Positions 27,510 to 36,847 of a DNA stretch of 64,000 nucleotides are shown here, piece by piece. Position 1 is the stretch's first letter. Each line of letters starts with the position of its first letter. The notes beneath the pieces are model-generated. The model saw only the letters and a list, made by a program, of their open reading frames with translations, searched no databases and was not told the DNA's origin. Source of the DNA: Biformimicrobium ophioploci (GTDB taxonomy: Bacteria > Pseudomonadota > Gammaproteobacteria > Pseudomonadales > Cellvibrionaceae); NCBI RefSeq assembly GCF_030270605.1, contig NZ_BSYJ01000002.1, forward strand, positions 124,001-188,000. The letters are read 5' to 3'. Both the position numbers and the translations under genes were made by a program.

Positions 27510-29027
27510 ATGAGCGTCGTTGCGCAAAATCGGCAAAAAGAAAAGCAAGAGCAACAAAAGCAAGAAGAGCAGCAACCCGCGAAAAACCTGTTTACCGGCA
27601 ATCTGCCGGAGCAGGGCATCGCGAAAACACCGCTGCTGGATGCGATGCAGGCAGCCGCCGCAGAAGATACTGATTTCAAAGCGGGCAAGGTGTGGAGCCT
27701 GGTATACCACAAGGACGATGAGCATTACGGCACCATCAAGGAAGCCCACAATATGTTCTTCTCCACCAACTACCTGAACCCGATGGCCTTCAAGAGCCTG
27801 AAGCAGTTCGAAACCGATGTGGTGCGCATGTCAGCGAACATGCTGCACGGTGATGAGAATGTGGTGGGCACCATGACCTCCGGTGGTACCGAAAGCATTC
27901 TCATGGCGATCAAGACTTATCGGGACTACGCCCGCAAGAAGCGCCCGTGGGTTCGGCGGCCAAATATGATCGTCCCGGAAACCGTGCACGTGGCATTCGA
28001 GAAAGCGGCGAAATACTTTGATGTAAAGATTATCCGCGCCCCCATCGGCAAGGACTTCCGCGCAGACCTGGCCGCGACTCGCAAACTGATCAACCGCAAT
28101 ACCATTCTGTTGGTGGGCTCCGCGCCGTCCTACCCTCAGGGCGTGATCGATCCCATCGCGGAGCTGGGTAAGCTCGCGCAGGAAAAGAAACTGCCGCTGC
28201 ACGTGGATGCCTGTCTGGGCGGTTTTATGCTGCCGTTTGTAAAAGAGCTGGGCTACCCGGTGCCGGACTTTGACTTTGCGGTGCCCGGCGTGACTTCGAT
28301 TTCTGCCGATGTGCACAAATACGGCTATGCGGCCAAGGGCGCATCCGTGATCCTGTATCGCAGCATGGATTACCTGCGCCACCAGTTCCTGATCGTGAGC
28401 AACTGGTCAGGTGGTGTCTATGCGTCGCCGGCGCTACTGGGCACCCGTGCCGGCAGTGCGATTGCCGCAGCCTGGGCTTCCATGCAGACCATCGGCAAAC
28501 AGGGCTTCCTTGAGATGGCGGACAAGAGTATGCAGCTCGCGCGCGACATGATGGACGGGGTTAATGCGATCGACGGGCTGCAGGTGCTGGGTGAGCCCGA
28601 CATGTGCGTATTCTCCTATCACAGCACGGATCCGGAAGTGAATATCTTTGCCGTGGGCGACCAGATGGAAGCGCGCGGCTGGTCCATCAATCGCCAGCAG
28701 CATCCCGATGCCCTGCACGCGATGGTCACGGTTAACCACGAGCAGGCAATCCCCCGGTACCTTGCCGACCTCAAGGCTTCGGTGGCGGAGGTGAAGAGAA
28801 ACCCGGACCTGGCCTACGAAGGCTCCGCAGCCATGTACGGCATGGTATCCAAAGTGCCTTTGAAAGGCATGATCGAAAAGAACGTGCTGGCCATGATGGA
28901 GCAATCCTATGCGCCGGGGGCCGCCAGCCTGTCGGTTGCCGTCGATGAAGGCGAACAGGACCTGGCCATGAAGCTGGGCACACGCTTTGTAAAGCTGGTT
29001 GATTGGTTCCGCAATCGGGGTCGATAA
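27510..29027 (+). CDS. Sphingosine-1-phosphate lyase-like PLP decarboxylase
   Basis: The 505-residue protein is a group II (fold type I) PLP lyase/decarboxylase. It shows MTSGGTESILMAIKTYRDYAR, HVDACLGGFMLPF with the PLP-binding Asp, and SADVHKYGYAAKG with the Schiff-base Lys, the pattern of sphingosine-1-phosphate lyases (and related Legionella-type enzymes) rather than glutamate decarboxylase. The first 30 residues are Gln/Lys/Glu-rich. The ATG at 27510 has a GGAG ribosome-binding site. No N-terminal membrane anchor is present, unlike eukaryotic SPL. Substrate unproven: a phosphorylated long-chain base or an amino acid both remain possible. Confidence 0.82.
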   Translation: MSVVAQNRQKEKQEQQKQEEQQPAKNLFTGNLPEQGIAKTPLLDAMQAAAAEDTDFKAGKVWSLVYHKDDEHYGTIKEAHNMFFSTNYLNPMAFKSLKQFETDVVRMSANMLHGDENVVGTMTSGGTESILMAIKTYRDYARKKRPWVRRPNMIVPETVHVAFEKAAKYFDVKIIRAPIGKDFRADLAATRKLINRNTILLVGSAPSYPQGVIDPIAELGKLAQEKKLPLHVDACLGGFMLPFVKELGYPVPDFDFAVPGVTSISADVHKYGYAAKGASVILYRSMDYLRHQFLIVSNWSGGVYASPALLGTRAGSAIAAAWASMQTIGKQGFLEMADKSMQLARDMMDGVNAIDGLQVLGEPDMCVFSYHSTDPEVNIFAVGDQMEARGWSINRQQHPDALHAMVTVNHEQAIPRYLADLKASVAEVKRNPDLAYEGSAAMYGMVSKVPLKGMIEKNVLAMMEQSYAPGAASLSVAVDEGEQDLAMKLGTRFVKLVDWFRNRGR

Positions 29028-29074
29028 GACCCACGGGATGGCGCTGACTGGTGTCATCCATCGCAAACACACTG

Positions 29075-29098
29075 CCGGCGGGCGAATATTCCCGCCGG
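29075..29098. terminator. Strong hairpin after the lyase-like gene
   Basis: An 8-bp GC stem CCGGCGGG / CCCGCCGG with an 8-nt AT-rich loop lies 48 nt after the stop. No T-tract follows, so it is either a Rho-assisted terminator or a stabilising stem. Confidence 0.45.
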
Positions 29099-29190
29099 TA
29101 GCCTTCCCAATTCACGAATAATGCTTATCATTCGCGCGCTTCGAAATTGAAAATCGATAACCACAATAAATCGAGACGGCGAAAATACGC

Positions 29191-31425
29191 ATGCACCTGA
29201 AGACTATTTCCCTGATGGCCCTGCTGGTCCTCAGTGCCGCCAGCAGCACCTGGGCCACACAGCCCATCCGCATGACCGGGCTGTTTGCGGCCTTGCCCCA
29301 TGAGCAGCAGGTCGAGATCACCCTCGACGGCAAACTGGACGAGCCGCACTGGCAGCGCGCCGAGCTGATGGACCTGCCGTTCGAAATTTTTCCCGGCGAA
29401 AACACACCGGCCGATCGCGCAACGGAGGCCTACCTGTTCTACAGCCACGATGCGCTGTATGTGGGCATCCGGGCCAGTGACCCCGAGCCGCAGCGTCTGC
29501 GGGCCAGCTATCGCCAGCGCGACGAAATCGATAACCAGGATCAGATCCGCATTCACCTGGATTCCTTCAATGAGCAGCGCTCGGCGTACCAGCTGCGGGT
29601 CAATGCGATTGGCATCCAGGCCGACGAGATCATCAGCTCCTCGGGGCTCGAGGACCCGGACTGGAATGGCATCTGGTACTCCGAAGGCCGGATCACCGAG
29701 CAAGGCTATGAGGTGGAGGTCAAGATTCCATTCACCACGCTTGGCTTCGACAACAGCAAACAGGCGCAGCAGTGGGGCGTGTTTATCACGCGCTTTACCG
29801 GCTACGGTGATTTCGCCGTGTATGGCAGCAGTCCCTGGGAGCAGACCGGCCAGTGTGAGGAGTGCGATTACCCCAAGCTGGAGCTGCATGAGCCGATCAA
29901 TGCCTCGTCCGGCTACCGGGTGACGCCCTATGTAGTTGCGGGGCGCAGCCGTACGCGCGACCTGGCACAGGGCGGCGACTGGTCCGACAAAACCGATACC
30001 GATGCCGGCGTCGACCTGGTGTGGAAGCTCGGCAGCGACTCTGCCGTGACGGTTACCGCGAACCCGGATTTCTCCCAGGTAGATGCCGACACCATCCAGT
30101 TCGATCTGAATGAGCGCTTTGCCTTGCAATATCCGGAGAAGCGTGCGTTTTTCCTCGAGGACCAGCGTTACTTCAACAGCTTTTTCCCGGTACTTTATAC
30201 GCGCAATATCAACGCGCCGGACTGGGGCTTGAAATATACCGGGCGCTTTGGTGACCATACGCTCGGTAGCTTCGTGGTGGATGACTACACCACTTCATTT
30301 ATCCTGCCTGGTCGCGACAGTTCCGAGTTGGTGGAATATGCTGCGGCCAGTACCAACGGTGTACTCAGCTACCGCAACAATGTCAGTGACAAGCTGCGTT
30401 TCGGCAGCCTCAGTACGCTGCGCAAGGCGGACGATTACCACAGCGCGGCGACCGGCTTTAATGTCCTGTACCGGCCGTGGGAGGGGCACACTTTTGCGGC
30501 TGAGGTCTACCACTCGGATACACAGAATCCGGAGCTGCTGCAGCAGGAATATGGTTTGCAGGGCACCCAGAAAGGGCACGCCGCGCATCTCTACCATAGC
30601 TATCAGACCCGTGAACTCAGCTTCACCAACCGGGTGCGCAATATTGCCGATGGTTTCCGGGCGGACCTGGGAGTACTCAACCAGGTCGGTGTTTGGGACA
30701 GCGTCTCTGAGACGGAATACCGTATTTACGCAGACAGGGATACCTGGTGGAACCGGGTGGAGTTCGAGCTGGAATACGAGCGTGTTGACGACCTCGACTT
30801 CAATCGCCTGAGTGATGAGGCGCAATTGAAAGTCGCTGTCGACGCCGTGAAGCAGCGGGAGCTCGGAATGTTCGCTGAAACTGGCCATGAGCTCTATGAA
30901 GGCGTCGAGTATGCACTCAACGGTAGTGGCGTCTGGGGTGGAGGCAAGGTTCTGGACAGCCTGCATATCAACAGCTTCATGGGGCGTTTTGAGCGCATCA
31001 ACTACGATAACCCGCTGAGCGGGACCGGAACCTATTCCACTGGCGATGTGGAGATAGACTGGAGTCCCGGCGCACACTGGGAAGTGGCGGCCATGATCGA
31101 CCTGGGCCGATTCGAAGTTGACGGTGGCGAGTTGTACCGCACGCGACTGGTGCAGGCCCGGGTGCGCTACAACTTCAGCGCGCACCAGCAGTTGCAGCTG
31201 TGGGCGCAGCGCGCGGAGACCGAACAGAACCCGGCGCTTTACGTCGATGCAGTCGAGGCACATTCGCGCCAGTTGCTGACACAGTTGCGCTACCGCTATC
31301 AGTTCAATGCCTATTCCTCTCTGGTGGCTGGCATCACTTCCGTTGCCGGCACCCGTCCTGCATCCCGTGCGCTGGTGAGCGAACAGGAAGGTGTGTTCGT
31401 TAAACTCAGCTACGCCTTCGAGTAA
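29191..31425 (+). CDS. DUF5916 outer-membrane protein with N-terminal CBM9-like domain
   Basis: The 744-residue precursor has a signal peptide (MHLKTISLMALLVLSAASSTWA), then a CBM9-like domain (ITLDGKLDEPHWQRAELM... ALYVGIRASD...DQIRIHLDSF), followed by a long C-terminal beta-barrel region starting with TANPDFSQVDADTIQFDLNERFALQYPEKRAFFLED, the DUF5916 signature. The last residues VFVKLSYAFE end in Phe-Glu with alternating beta-strand character. The role is unknown; carbohydrate binding is inferred from the CBM9 similarity. It stands alone, 101 nt before the M20 gene on the same strand. Confidence 0.85.
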   Translation: MHLKTISLMALLVLSAASSTWATQPIRMTGLFAALPHEQQVEITLDGKLDEPHWQRAELMDLPFEIFPGENTPADRATEAYLFYSHDALYVGIRASDPEPQRLRASYRQRDEIDNQDQIRIHLDSFNEQRSAYQLRVNAIGIQADEIISSSGLEDPDWNGIWYSEGRITEQGYEVEVKIPFTTLGFDNSKQAQQWGVFITRFTGYGDFAVYGSSPWEQTGQCEECDYPKLELHEPINASSGYRVTPYVVAGRSRTRDLAQGGDWSDKTDTDAGVDLVWKLGSDSAVTVTANPDFSQVDADTIQFDLNERFALQYPEKRAFFLEDQRYFNSFFPVLYTRNINAPDWGLKYTGRFGDHTLGSFVVDDYTTSFILPGRDSSELVEYAAASTNGVLSYRNNVSDKLRFGSLSTLRKADDYHSAATGFNVLYRPWEGHTFAAEVYHSDTQNPELLQQEYGLQGTQKGHAAHLYHSYQTRELSFTNRVRNIADGFRADLGVLNQVGVWDSVSETEYRIYADRDTWWNRVEFELEYERVDDLDFNRLSDEAQLKVAVDAVKQRELGMFAETGHELYEGVEYALNGSGVWGGGKVLDSLHINSFMGRFERINYDNPLSGTGTYSTGDVEIDWSPGAHWEVAAMIDLGRFEVDGGELYRTRLVQARVRYNFSAHQQLQLWAQRAETEQNPALYVDAVEAHSRQLLTQLRYRYQFNAYSSLVAGITSVAGTRPASRALVSEQEGVFVKLSYAFE

Positions 31426-31525
31426 TACCTGTCCATTGAGGCCGTGCCGGATTTGCCCGCGCGGCCGATATCGCCCATAGTTGATTCCGCAATTACCTAA
31501 CAGTGATAAAAACAAGGGATGCACT

Positions 31526-32983
31526 ATGTTTCGCAAATCCATGCTGGTGCTGGCGCTGGCGGGCGCTGCCAATGCGGTGTCGGCCTACGATGAAAAGTCT
31601 CTGGCCACTGATGCCGCCTGGGTGGAACAACAGTCCCGGGTCATCGCGCCGGACGCAGTCGGCCTCGCCGACAAACTCTGGCAATGGGCGGAGATGGGTT
31701 ATCAGGAAACCCGCAGTAGCGCAGCCATGCAGGACCAGCTGCGCGCAGCCGGATTCAGCATAGAAACGGGCATCGCCGGCATCCCCACTGCCTTTGTCGC
31801 CACCTTCAAACAGGGTCGCGGTGGCCCGGTGCTCGGCCTGTTGGCAGAAATGGATGCGTTGCCGGGGGTCGCCCAGCACGCAGTTCCGCAGCATAGCTCG
31901 ATCGAGGGACAGGCCGCTGGCCACGCCTGTGGTCACCATCTGTTTGGCGCCGGCTCTACGGCGGCGGCGGTCATGCTGAGTCGCTGGATACAGGAGACTG
32001 GTACCGCGGGCGAAGTGCGCCTTTATGGCACGCCAGCGGAAGAGGGCGGCTCGGGCAAGGTCTATATGGTGCGCGCGGGGGTCTTTAAAGGGGTGGATGC
32101 GATCCTGCAGTGGCACCCGGGTGATAGCAATGCAGCACTGCCGCGCTCCAGCCTCGCCAATAAATCCGCTAAATTCCGCTTCTCCGGTGTCTCCAGCCAT
32201 GCGGCGGCGGCGCCTGAGCGGGGCCGCTCTGCCCTCGACGGCGTCGAGGCGATGAATTTCATGGTGAACATGTTGCGCGAACATGTGCCGGACAGCACCC
32301 GTATCCATTATGTGATTACTGATGGCGGCCTGGCGCCCAATGTGGTGCCGGCCAAAGCAGAAGTTTTCTATTACGTGCGCGATAGCAGTGCTGCGGAGCT
32401 GCAGCCGATATGGGAAAGGGTCGAGGATATTGCCAGGGCCGCAGCGCAGGGCACCGGCACCAGCGTAGAGTGGGAGGTTATCCACGGTAACCACAGCCTG
32501 CTGCCAAACCAGGCACTGAATCGCCTGCTGGATGCGAGCCTGCGCCAGTTCGGTGGTATTGAATACTCGGCGGAGGAAGAGGCTTTTGCGAAAAGCCTCG
32601 AGGGGCTGGCCACGGGCCCGGATAAGACGCTTGAAAGCGCGGCACAAATTGCCGATTACGACCCGTCCGAAAAAGCCACCCCGGGGTCGACTGACGTTGG
32701 CGACGTGAGCTGGAATGTACCAACCGGTGGTTTCCGAACTGCAACCTGGGTGCCGGGCACTTCTGCCCATACCTGGCAGGCCGTTGCGGCTGGCGGTATG
32801 AGTATCGGCCACAAGGGTATGCAGCTTGCGGCGGAAACCCTGACACTGTCCGGCATCCAGTTACTGCGCGAACCAACGCTGCTCAAAAAGGCGCGGGCAG
32901 AGTTTGATGAGAAGCGCGGCGACGACTTCAGGTATGAGCCGTTGCTGGGCGACCGCAAGCCACCACTCGACTATCGCAAGTGA
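31526..32983 (+). CDS. Exported M20-family amidohydrolase (AbgB-like)
   Basis: The 485-residue protein has a signal peptide (MFRKSMLVLALAGAANAVSA) and an M20D amidohydrolase body: VLGLLAEMDALPGV, GHACGHHLFGAG with metal-binding HxCGHH, GTPAEEGGSGKVYM with the catalytic/metal Glu pair, HAAAAPERGRSALDGV for the dimerisation domain, and PGTSAHTWQAVAAGGMSIGHKG near the end. AbgB cuts p-aminobenzoyl-glutamate; relatives hydrolyse other N-acyl or aryl amides. Here it should act in the periplasm. It overlaps the next gene (TGATG), an outer-membrane transporter-like protein, so the two are coupled. Confidence 0.87.
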   Translation: MFRKSMLVLALAGAANAVSAYDEKSLATDAAWVEQQSRVIAPDAVGLADKLWQWAEMGYQETRSSAAMQDQLRAAGFSIETGIAGIPTAFVATFKQGRGGPVLGLLAEMDALPGVAQHAVPQHSSIEGQAAGHACGHHLFGAGSTAAAVMLSRWIQETGTAGEVRLYGTPAEEGGSGKVYMVRAGVFKGVDAILQWHPGDSNAALPRSSLANKSAKFRFSGVSSHAAAAPERGRSALDGVEAMNFMVNMLREHVPDSTRIHYVITDGGLAPNVVPAKAEVFYYVRDSSAAELQPIWERVEDIARAAAQGTGTSVEWEVIHGNHSLLPNQALNRLLDASLRQFGGIEYSAEEEAFAKSLEGLATGPDKTLESAAQIADYDPSEKATPGSTDVGDVSWNVPTGGFRTATWVPGTSAHTWQAVAAGGMSIGHKGMQLAAETLTLSGIQLLREPTLLKKARAEFDEKRGDDFRYEPLLGDRKPPLDYRK

Positions 32984-33888
32984 TGAAAAAGTCTGGCCTT
33001 GCGGCGATCGCACTCAGTTTCAGTGCGTCGCTGCATGCAATGGACCCGCAGCCCCGGCAATGGAATCACCTGCCGCTAGACAGGAATTTCGGTATTGCTT
33101 CCCTGGTCCGTACCTCGGCAAAGATATTTTTTGATCCAACGCTACGGATCGAGGGCGCGGAGCTGGAGCTAGATACCTTTGCGTTCAATTATGTCCGCAC
33201 CTTCGAATTTCTGGAGCGTTCTTCCCGCATTCAGTTCACCCAGGCACATCAGTCCGGAGTCTGGGAAGGGCTGCTCAATGGTCAACCCGGATTGACGCGC
33301 AGAGAAGGTTTTTCAGACCTGTTTATCCGCGGCTCCATCAACCTGTATGGTGCACCGCCGCTGCGCGGTAAAGACTTCACTGCTTACCGGAGTTCCGTCC
33401 AGAGCGAGACGCTTGTAGGCGCTGCCATAGCTGCGCGCCTGCCGACCGGGCATTATCGTCAGGGCCGCCTTCTGAATCTAGGGGAAAATCGCTACGTGGT
33501 GAGGCCGCAACTGGGCGTGACGCACACCCGCGGACCCTGGACACTGGAGCTTACCGGGGAGCTATGGCTGCATGGGGACAACGATGAATTTTTTGGGAAA
33601 AACAGGCTCGAGCAGGCGCCATTGTATTTTGCCCATGGTCATATCGTGCGGTCGCTTCCACAAGGGCGCTGGGCCTCGTTCAGCCTGGGCTACAACCATG
33701 GTGGTGAAACAAGGATTAATGGCAGATCGCAGGGAGATCTGAAGAAAAATTATGGCTGGAAACTGACTTACGCACAGCCGATTTCAGAGCGCGCTGGCGT
33801 ACGCCTGTCTTATTTGGGGGCACGAACCCGGCAGGATACCGGTAGTGACCTCACTACCTTTGCCGCAGGGCTGACCTTTAGCTGGTGA
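32983..33888 (+). CDS. Outer-membrane beta-barrel protein (phenol MetA-like 'transporter')
   Basis: The 301-residue precursor has a short signal peptide (MKKSGLAAIALSFSASLHA) and alternating beta-strand repeats, including GAAIAARLPTGHYRQGRLLNLGENRYVVRPQLGVTHTRGPWTLELTGELWL. This layout belongs to the MetA-pathway-of-phenol-degradation type of outer-membrane proteins. It ends with LTTFAAGLTFSW, a C-terminal Trp as expected for BAM-inserted barrels. The ATG overlaps the M20 stop by one base. It may let the amide substrate into the periplasm; this is context inference. Base composition is lower in GC than its neighbours. Confidence 0.78.
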   Translation: MKKSGLAAIALSFSASLHAMDPQPRQWNHLPLDRNFGIASLVRTSAKIFFDPTLRIEGAELELDTFAFNYVRTFEFLERSSRIQFTQAHQSGVWEGLLNGQPGLTRREGFSDLFIRGSINLYGAPPLRGKDFTAYRSSVQSETLVGAAIAARLPTGHYRQGRLLNLGENRYVVRPQLGVTHTRGPWTLELTGELWLHGDNDEFFGKNRLEQAPLYFAHGHIVRSLPQGRWASFSLGYNHGGETRINGRSQGDLKKNYGWKLTYAQPISERAGVRLSYLGARTRQDTGSDLTTFAAGLTFSW

Positions 33889-34028
33889 GGTGTGACGGCC
33901 ATCGTAAAGCATGAGTGCCGTCAAGGGGCGTTCCTTCGACAGTGGAAAAACAGGCTGGTATGGCCCGCGATGCAGCCCAGCAACAAGTAGTGGGCTTTTC
34001 GCCCTGTACATGCCCCGGTAGTTTGCAA

Positions 34029-34736
34029 TCAGCCGAACAAAATGCTTTGGATCACGCTAAGTAAAGGTGACAGAATGATGGCGACCATCAGTGCGGTCAT
34101 GGAAACCGAAAATGTCACGCCAGCGATAGTCGCCTTGTGTAAAGAGCCAAGCGTTTTCAGATCGTAGCTGACCGGAATCAGCACCTTGGCTGCAATGATA
34201 GCTAGCAGTGAAGAAATTTCCGGGATCTCGAGGACCTGCCAGACTCTTCCTACTGCCGGCCCGATGACCGCCAGTGAAGCCATCAGCATCAGACGCTTGT
34301 GTGCCTCGAAGTTGCGTCTGCTCGCTGCGATTACCGCGCTGACGAATAGCGCGGTGAAGGTAAGCAGCATGACGCAGTTCGCGACAAAAAGCATCGCGCG
34401 GCCCAGCTGATAAGAGAGCGGGATGCCGGTCGCGACCATCAGGATGAGTAGCATGATCCCGGCAAACCCCGCGCGACGATGCGCGCGAATGGATCCTGCT
34501 TGTACGAGGCGGGCCTGTAACACAAACAGGCCGAACCAGGCGACCATGATCAGGCCATGTAGGACTACCAGTGGGATTTCGTATCGCGCCAGCCTTTCCG
34601 GGTGCACTATAACCTTGAGCCCGAAAGCGGCGACGACGAATACCAGAAGTGAAAGGCTTGCGAAAAAGAAAAACCCCAGGCTTCGCTGTCTTGAAATGAT
34701 GCTGTCAGATGGATTGTTTGCAGTGGATACTGTCAA
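34029..34736 (-). CDS. Predicted multi-pass membrane protein, unknown function
   Basis: The 235-residue protein has about six or seven hydrophobic helices (near 20-40, 55-75, 90-110, 115-140, 150-165, 175-195, 205-230). His residues sit near the membrane faces (LHGLIMVAWFGLFVLQ, SIRAHRRAG, EAHKRLMLMASLAVI), a pattern seen in haem- or quinone-binding membrane proteins of the DUF2306/DUF420 type. That is only a resemblance. The local codon usage is more AT-rich than average for the window. Confidence 0.65.
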   Translation of the reverse strand: MTVSTANNPSDSIISRQRSLGFFFFASLSLLVFVVAAFGLKVIVHPERLARYEIPLVVLHGLIMVAWFGLFVLQARLVQAGSIRAHRRAGFAGIMLLILMVATGIPLSYQLGRAMLFVANCVMLLTFTALFVSAVIAASRRNFEAHKRLMLMASLAVIGPAVGRVWQVLEIPEISSLLAIIAAKVLIPVSYDLKTLGSLHKATIAGVTFSVSMTALMVAIILSPLLSVIQSILFG

Positions 34737-34828
34737 GGTTTCACCTCTTCAGAGTGTAGGGTGCCGGGGCAGTATCAACCGCGTACCATTGTTTGTCGAT
34801 ATTAAGCAGCCGCAGATTGTGCGGAAGC

Positions 34829-34851
34829 GCACAAAAGCCTCCTTTTTGTGC
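34829..34851 (-). terminator. Hairpin downstream of the HD gene
   Basis: An 8-bp inverted repeat GCACAAAA / TTTTGTGC encloses a 7-nt loop, 10 nt beyond the stop of the minus-strand HD-domain gene. The T-run is inside the stem rather than after it, so termination is possible but not certain. Confidence 0.4.
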
Positions 34852-34861
34852 TGCCCCGCGC

Positions 34862-35401
34862 TCACCACTTCATCATCGGCGCAGGGTTGAGCGGGTGTTT
34901 CAGCAACCACTTTCCAGCCTTTTTCATCAGTCCCTTGTGGAATCCGGCATTGGGATAGGCGCCCTTGACCGCCCGGATGGCGTTTTTCGGGAGACCGAAG
35001 CGCACCGCGCCGCAGGAAAAATCCACCAGGTCCCCCTGGCGGAATAGTTCCACCAGAGGCTGGTATTCACTTTGATACGCGCGCATCTTGTGATGCTCGC
35101 TGATCATCAGGGTGATTTCATCAGACCACGCCTGCGGATCGTGTTCTTCCAGGTAAGCCACGGCCGGCGGAATCGAGGGGGGTACGTAGTCCACCGTGTT
35201 GTTGACCCAGATACCGATATCGTGGAAGGCCCCGGCAATGATGTGCTTGTGCCTTTCCTCCTCGCTACAGTCGCGCAGGAGGAAGCAGAAGTTCAGCATG
35301 CGACTGACATGGTTGCGGTACCCCTGAAAGTCCGCGCCTATGGTGTCTCGCCATGGCGCCAGAATATCGTCCAGCATGGGAATGCTTTCTGCGATCTGCA
35401 T
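34862..35401 (-). CDS. HD-domain protein, putative phosphohydrolase
   Basis: The 179-residue protein has a compact HD domain: YRNHVSRMLNFCFLLRD supplies the first His, IIAGAFHDIGIW the HD pair, and ISEHHKMRAY a later His. The final Asp of a full H-HD-D set may be in DLVDFSCG. Such proteins hydrolyse phosphate esters of nucleotides or related compounds; the substrate is unknown. It precedes the membrane protein on the same strand by 125 nt and lies next to the PBP4B-like gene, 57 nt downstream of it. Confidence 0.78.
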   Translation of the reverse strand: MQIAESIPMLDDILAPWRDTIGADFQGYRNHVSRMLNFCFLLRDCSEEERHKHIIAGAFHDIGIWVNNTVDYVPPSIPPAVAYLEEHDPQAWSDEITLMISEHHKMRAYQSEYQPLVELFRQGDLVDFSCGAVRFGLPKNAIRAVKGAYPNAGFHKGLMKKAGKWLLKHPLNPAPMMKW

Positions 35402-35430
35402 ATTTGATCCATGCCTATCTGTAGCTTTCA

Positions 35431-35466
35431 GTACTTAGATCTGTACTTAGATCAGTATTTAGGGCG
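35431..35466. repeat. Triple 12-bp tandem repeat over the yfeW stop
   Basis: Three consecutive 12-bp units (GTACTTAGATCT, GTACTTAGATCA, GTATTTAGGGCG) run through the 3' end of the PBP4B-like gene. On the minus strand each unit carries an in-frame TAA, so stops recur every 12 nt. Confidence 0.75.
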
Positions 35467-36793
35467 TATCGGCCAGCCCCAGCGCCTCATAAACCTTTTC
35501 GATGATAGGGTCATAATCCCCGATCGCCATCTTGTCACCGTCGAAGCGCTCGCACAGTGGCTTGCCGCAATCCATGCGGATATGGGTATTCTTTTTGTTA
35601 CCGAGCAGCACAACCATCAGATCGTGCTCAGGGTCGATGACCGACACAGTGCCCACCCAGCCGGAGTGACCGAAGGCGCTGTCACTCGCATGCTTGCCAA
35701 AAAGATAGGAGAACTTGCCGCCCACATTCACATTCCAGCCCAGTGCGAAGCCATCGCTCCTGAAATTGGGGTTGGGCTGCAGGAATTCCCGGATCGCCTG
35801 TTTGTCAAAATACTGTACACCGTCTTGCTGGCCCTCATGTAGCATCAGCGACATCAGGGTAAGCATTTCTTCTGCGGTGGAAAACAGGCCCGCGTGGCCG
35901 GCAACTCCGCCAAGTGAATAGAAGGCTTTCTCATCGTGCACCTGGCCCTGGATGGTGCCGGTACGGACTCCCGGGTAATCCAGTTGCTGCTCGCGCGTAT
36001 TGCCGTAGATTTCCGTGGCGGCAAAGTCCGACAATTGATAGACGCGACCATTCACCGGCGTATCCAGCAGGTTAAAGCCGGTGCGCTCCAGTCCCATGGG
36101 GCCGAAGAAGGTCTCCTGCAGGAAGCGGTCCTGGGTCTTGCCGGTGATCGCCTCGATGATCTGGCCGAGTAGCATGTAATCAATATCGGAATACTTTACC
36201 CGGGTGCGCGGCGGTACCTGCAGGGGGGCGCGCTGCATGGCAAGCAGGCCTGCGGCGCGGTCGATTGCGAAGAGCTCAGGGTCGTTGGACTTGTAAAACT
36301 CGATGCTTGGCGGGTGGCCGGCGGTGTGACGCAGCAGGTCGCGAACGGTAACTGTCGCCTTGCCCTTTACCGGGTCCTGTGGCCGGTCCCGGTAGTCCGG
36401 CAGGTAGCGCTGTACCGGTGCGTCCAGGTCAAGCTTTTCCTCGCTGACGAGATGCTGCAACGCATAATTGGTTGCGTACATCTTGGTGTTGGAGGCCAGG
36501 TCGTAGATGGTATCGAGGCGCGCCGGGATCCGCTCATTTTCCGGGATGGGTGCGAGCAGCAGCGGCGCTTGCGGGGTTCTGGCGGGCTCGCGGGCATCGT
36601 GGCGCTTCGCGTAGCCGTATGCCTGTAGCTTGATGATTTCTCCGGCATGCCACACACCGAGTACGGCACCGGGAAAGCCAGCCTCGATGTTGCTTTGCAT
36701 CAGCGCATCCAGCTCGCTGAAGTCAGGCTGCTGCTTGCAGCCTGCTGCGCCCAGCGCAATGACTGCGCCCAGGAGAGCGATAATTCCCCGCAT
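35459..36793 (-). CDS. yfeW: PBP4B-like serine hydrolase lipoprotein (YfeW type)
   Basis: The 444-residue precursor has a lipoprotein signal (MRGIIALLGAVIALGAAGC, lipidated Cys19) and a beta-lactamase-fold body. The SxxK motif is SNTK in IYDLASNTKMYATNYALQ, the second motif YSDIDY, and a late HSG in FGHSGWVGTVSV. The SNTKMYATNYALQ stretch closely follows E. coli YfeW (PBP4B), which binds penicillin and is linked to peptidoglycan recycling. It probably sits in the periplasm attached to a membrane. No murQ/murP partner is adjacent. It lies 54 nt downstream of the RDD gene. Confidence 0.87.
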   Translation of the reverse strand: MRGIIALLGAVIALGAAGCKQQPDFSELDALMQSNIEAGFPGAVLGVWHAGEIIKLQAYGYAKRHDAREPARTPQAPLLLAPIPENERIPARLDTIYDLASNTKMYATNYALQHLVSEEKLDLDAPVQRYLPDYRDRPQDPVKGKATVTVRDLLRHTAGHPPSIEFYKSNDPELFAIDRAAGLLAMQRAPLQVPPRTRVKYSDIDYMLLGQIIEAITGKTQDRFLQETFFGPMGLERTGFNLLDTPVNGRVYQLSDFAATEIYGNTREQQLDYPGVRTGTIQGQVHDEKAFYSLGGVAGHAGLFSTAEEMLTLMSLMLHEGQQDGVQYFDKQAIREFLQPNPNFRSDGFALGWNVNVGGKFSYLFGKHASDSAFGHSGWVGTVSVIDPEHDLMVVLLGNKKNTHIRMDCGKPLCERFDGDKMAIGDYDPIIEKVYEALGLADTP

Positions 36794-36847
36794 GGTCAGT
36801 AATTCCTGTTTATTTTTTTTAGTAAAACGAGTTGTCTTTGGTAATGT

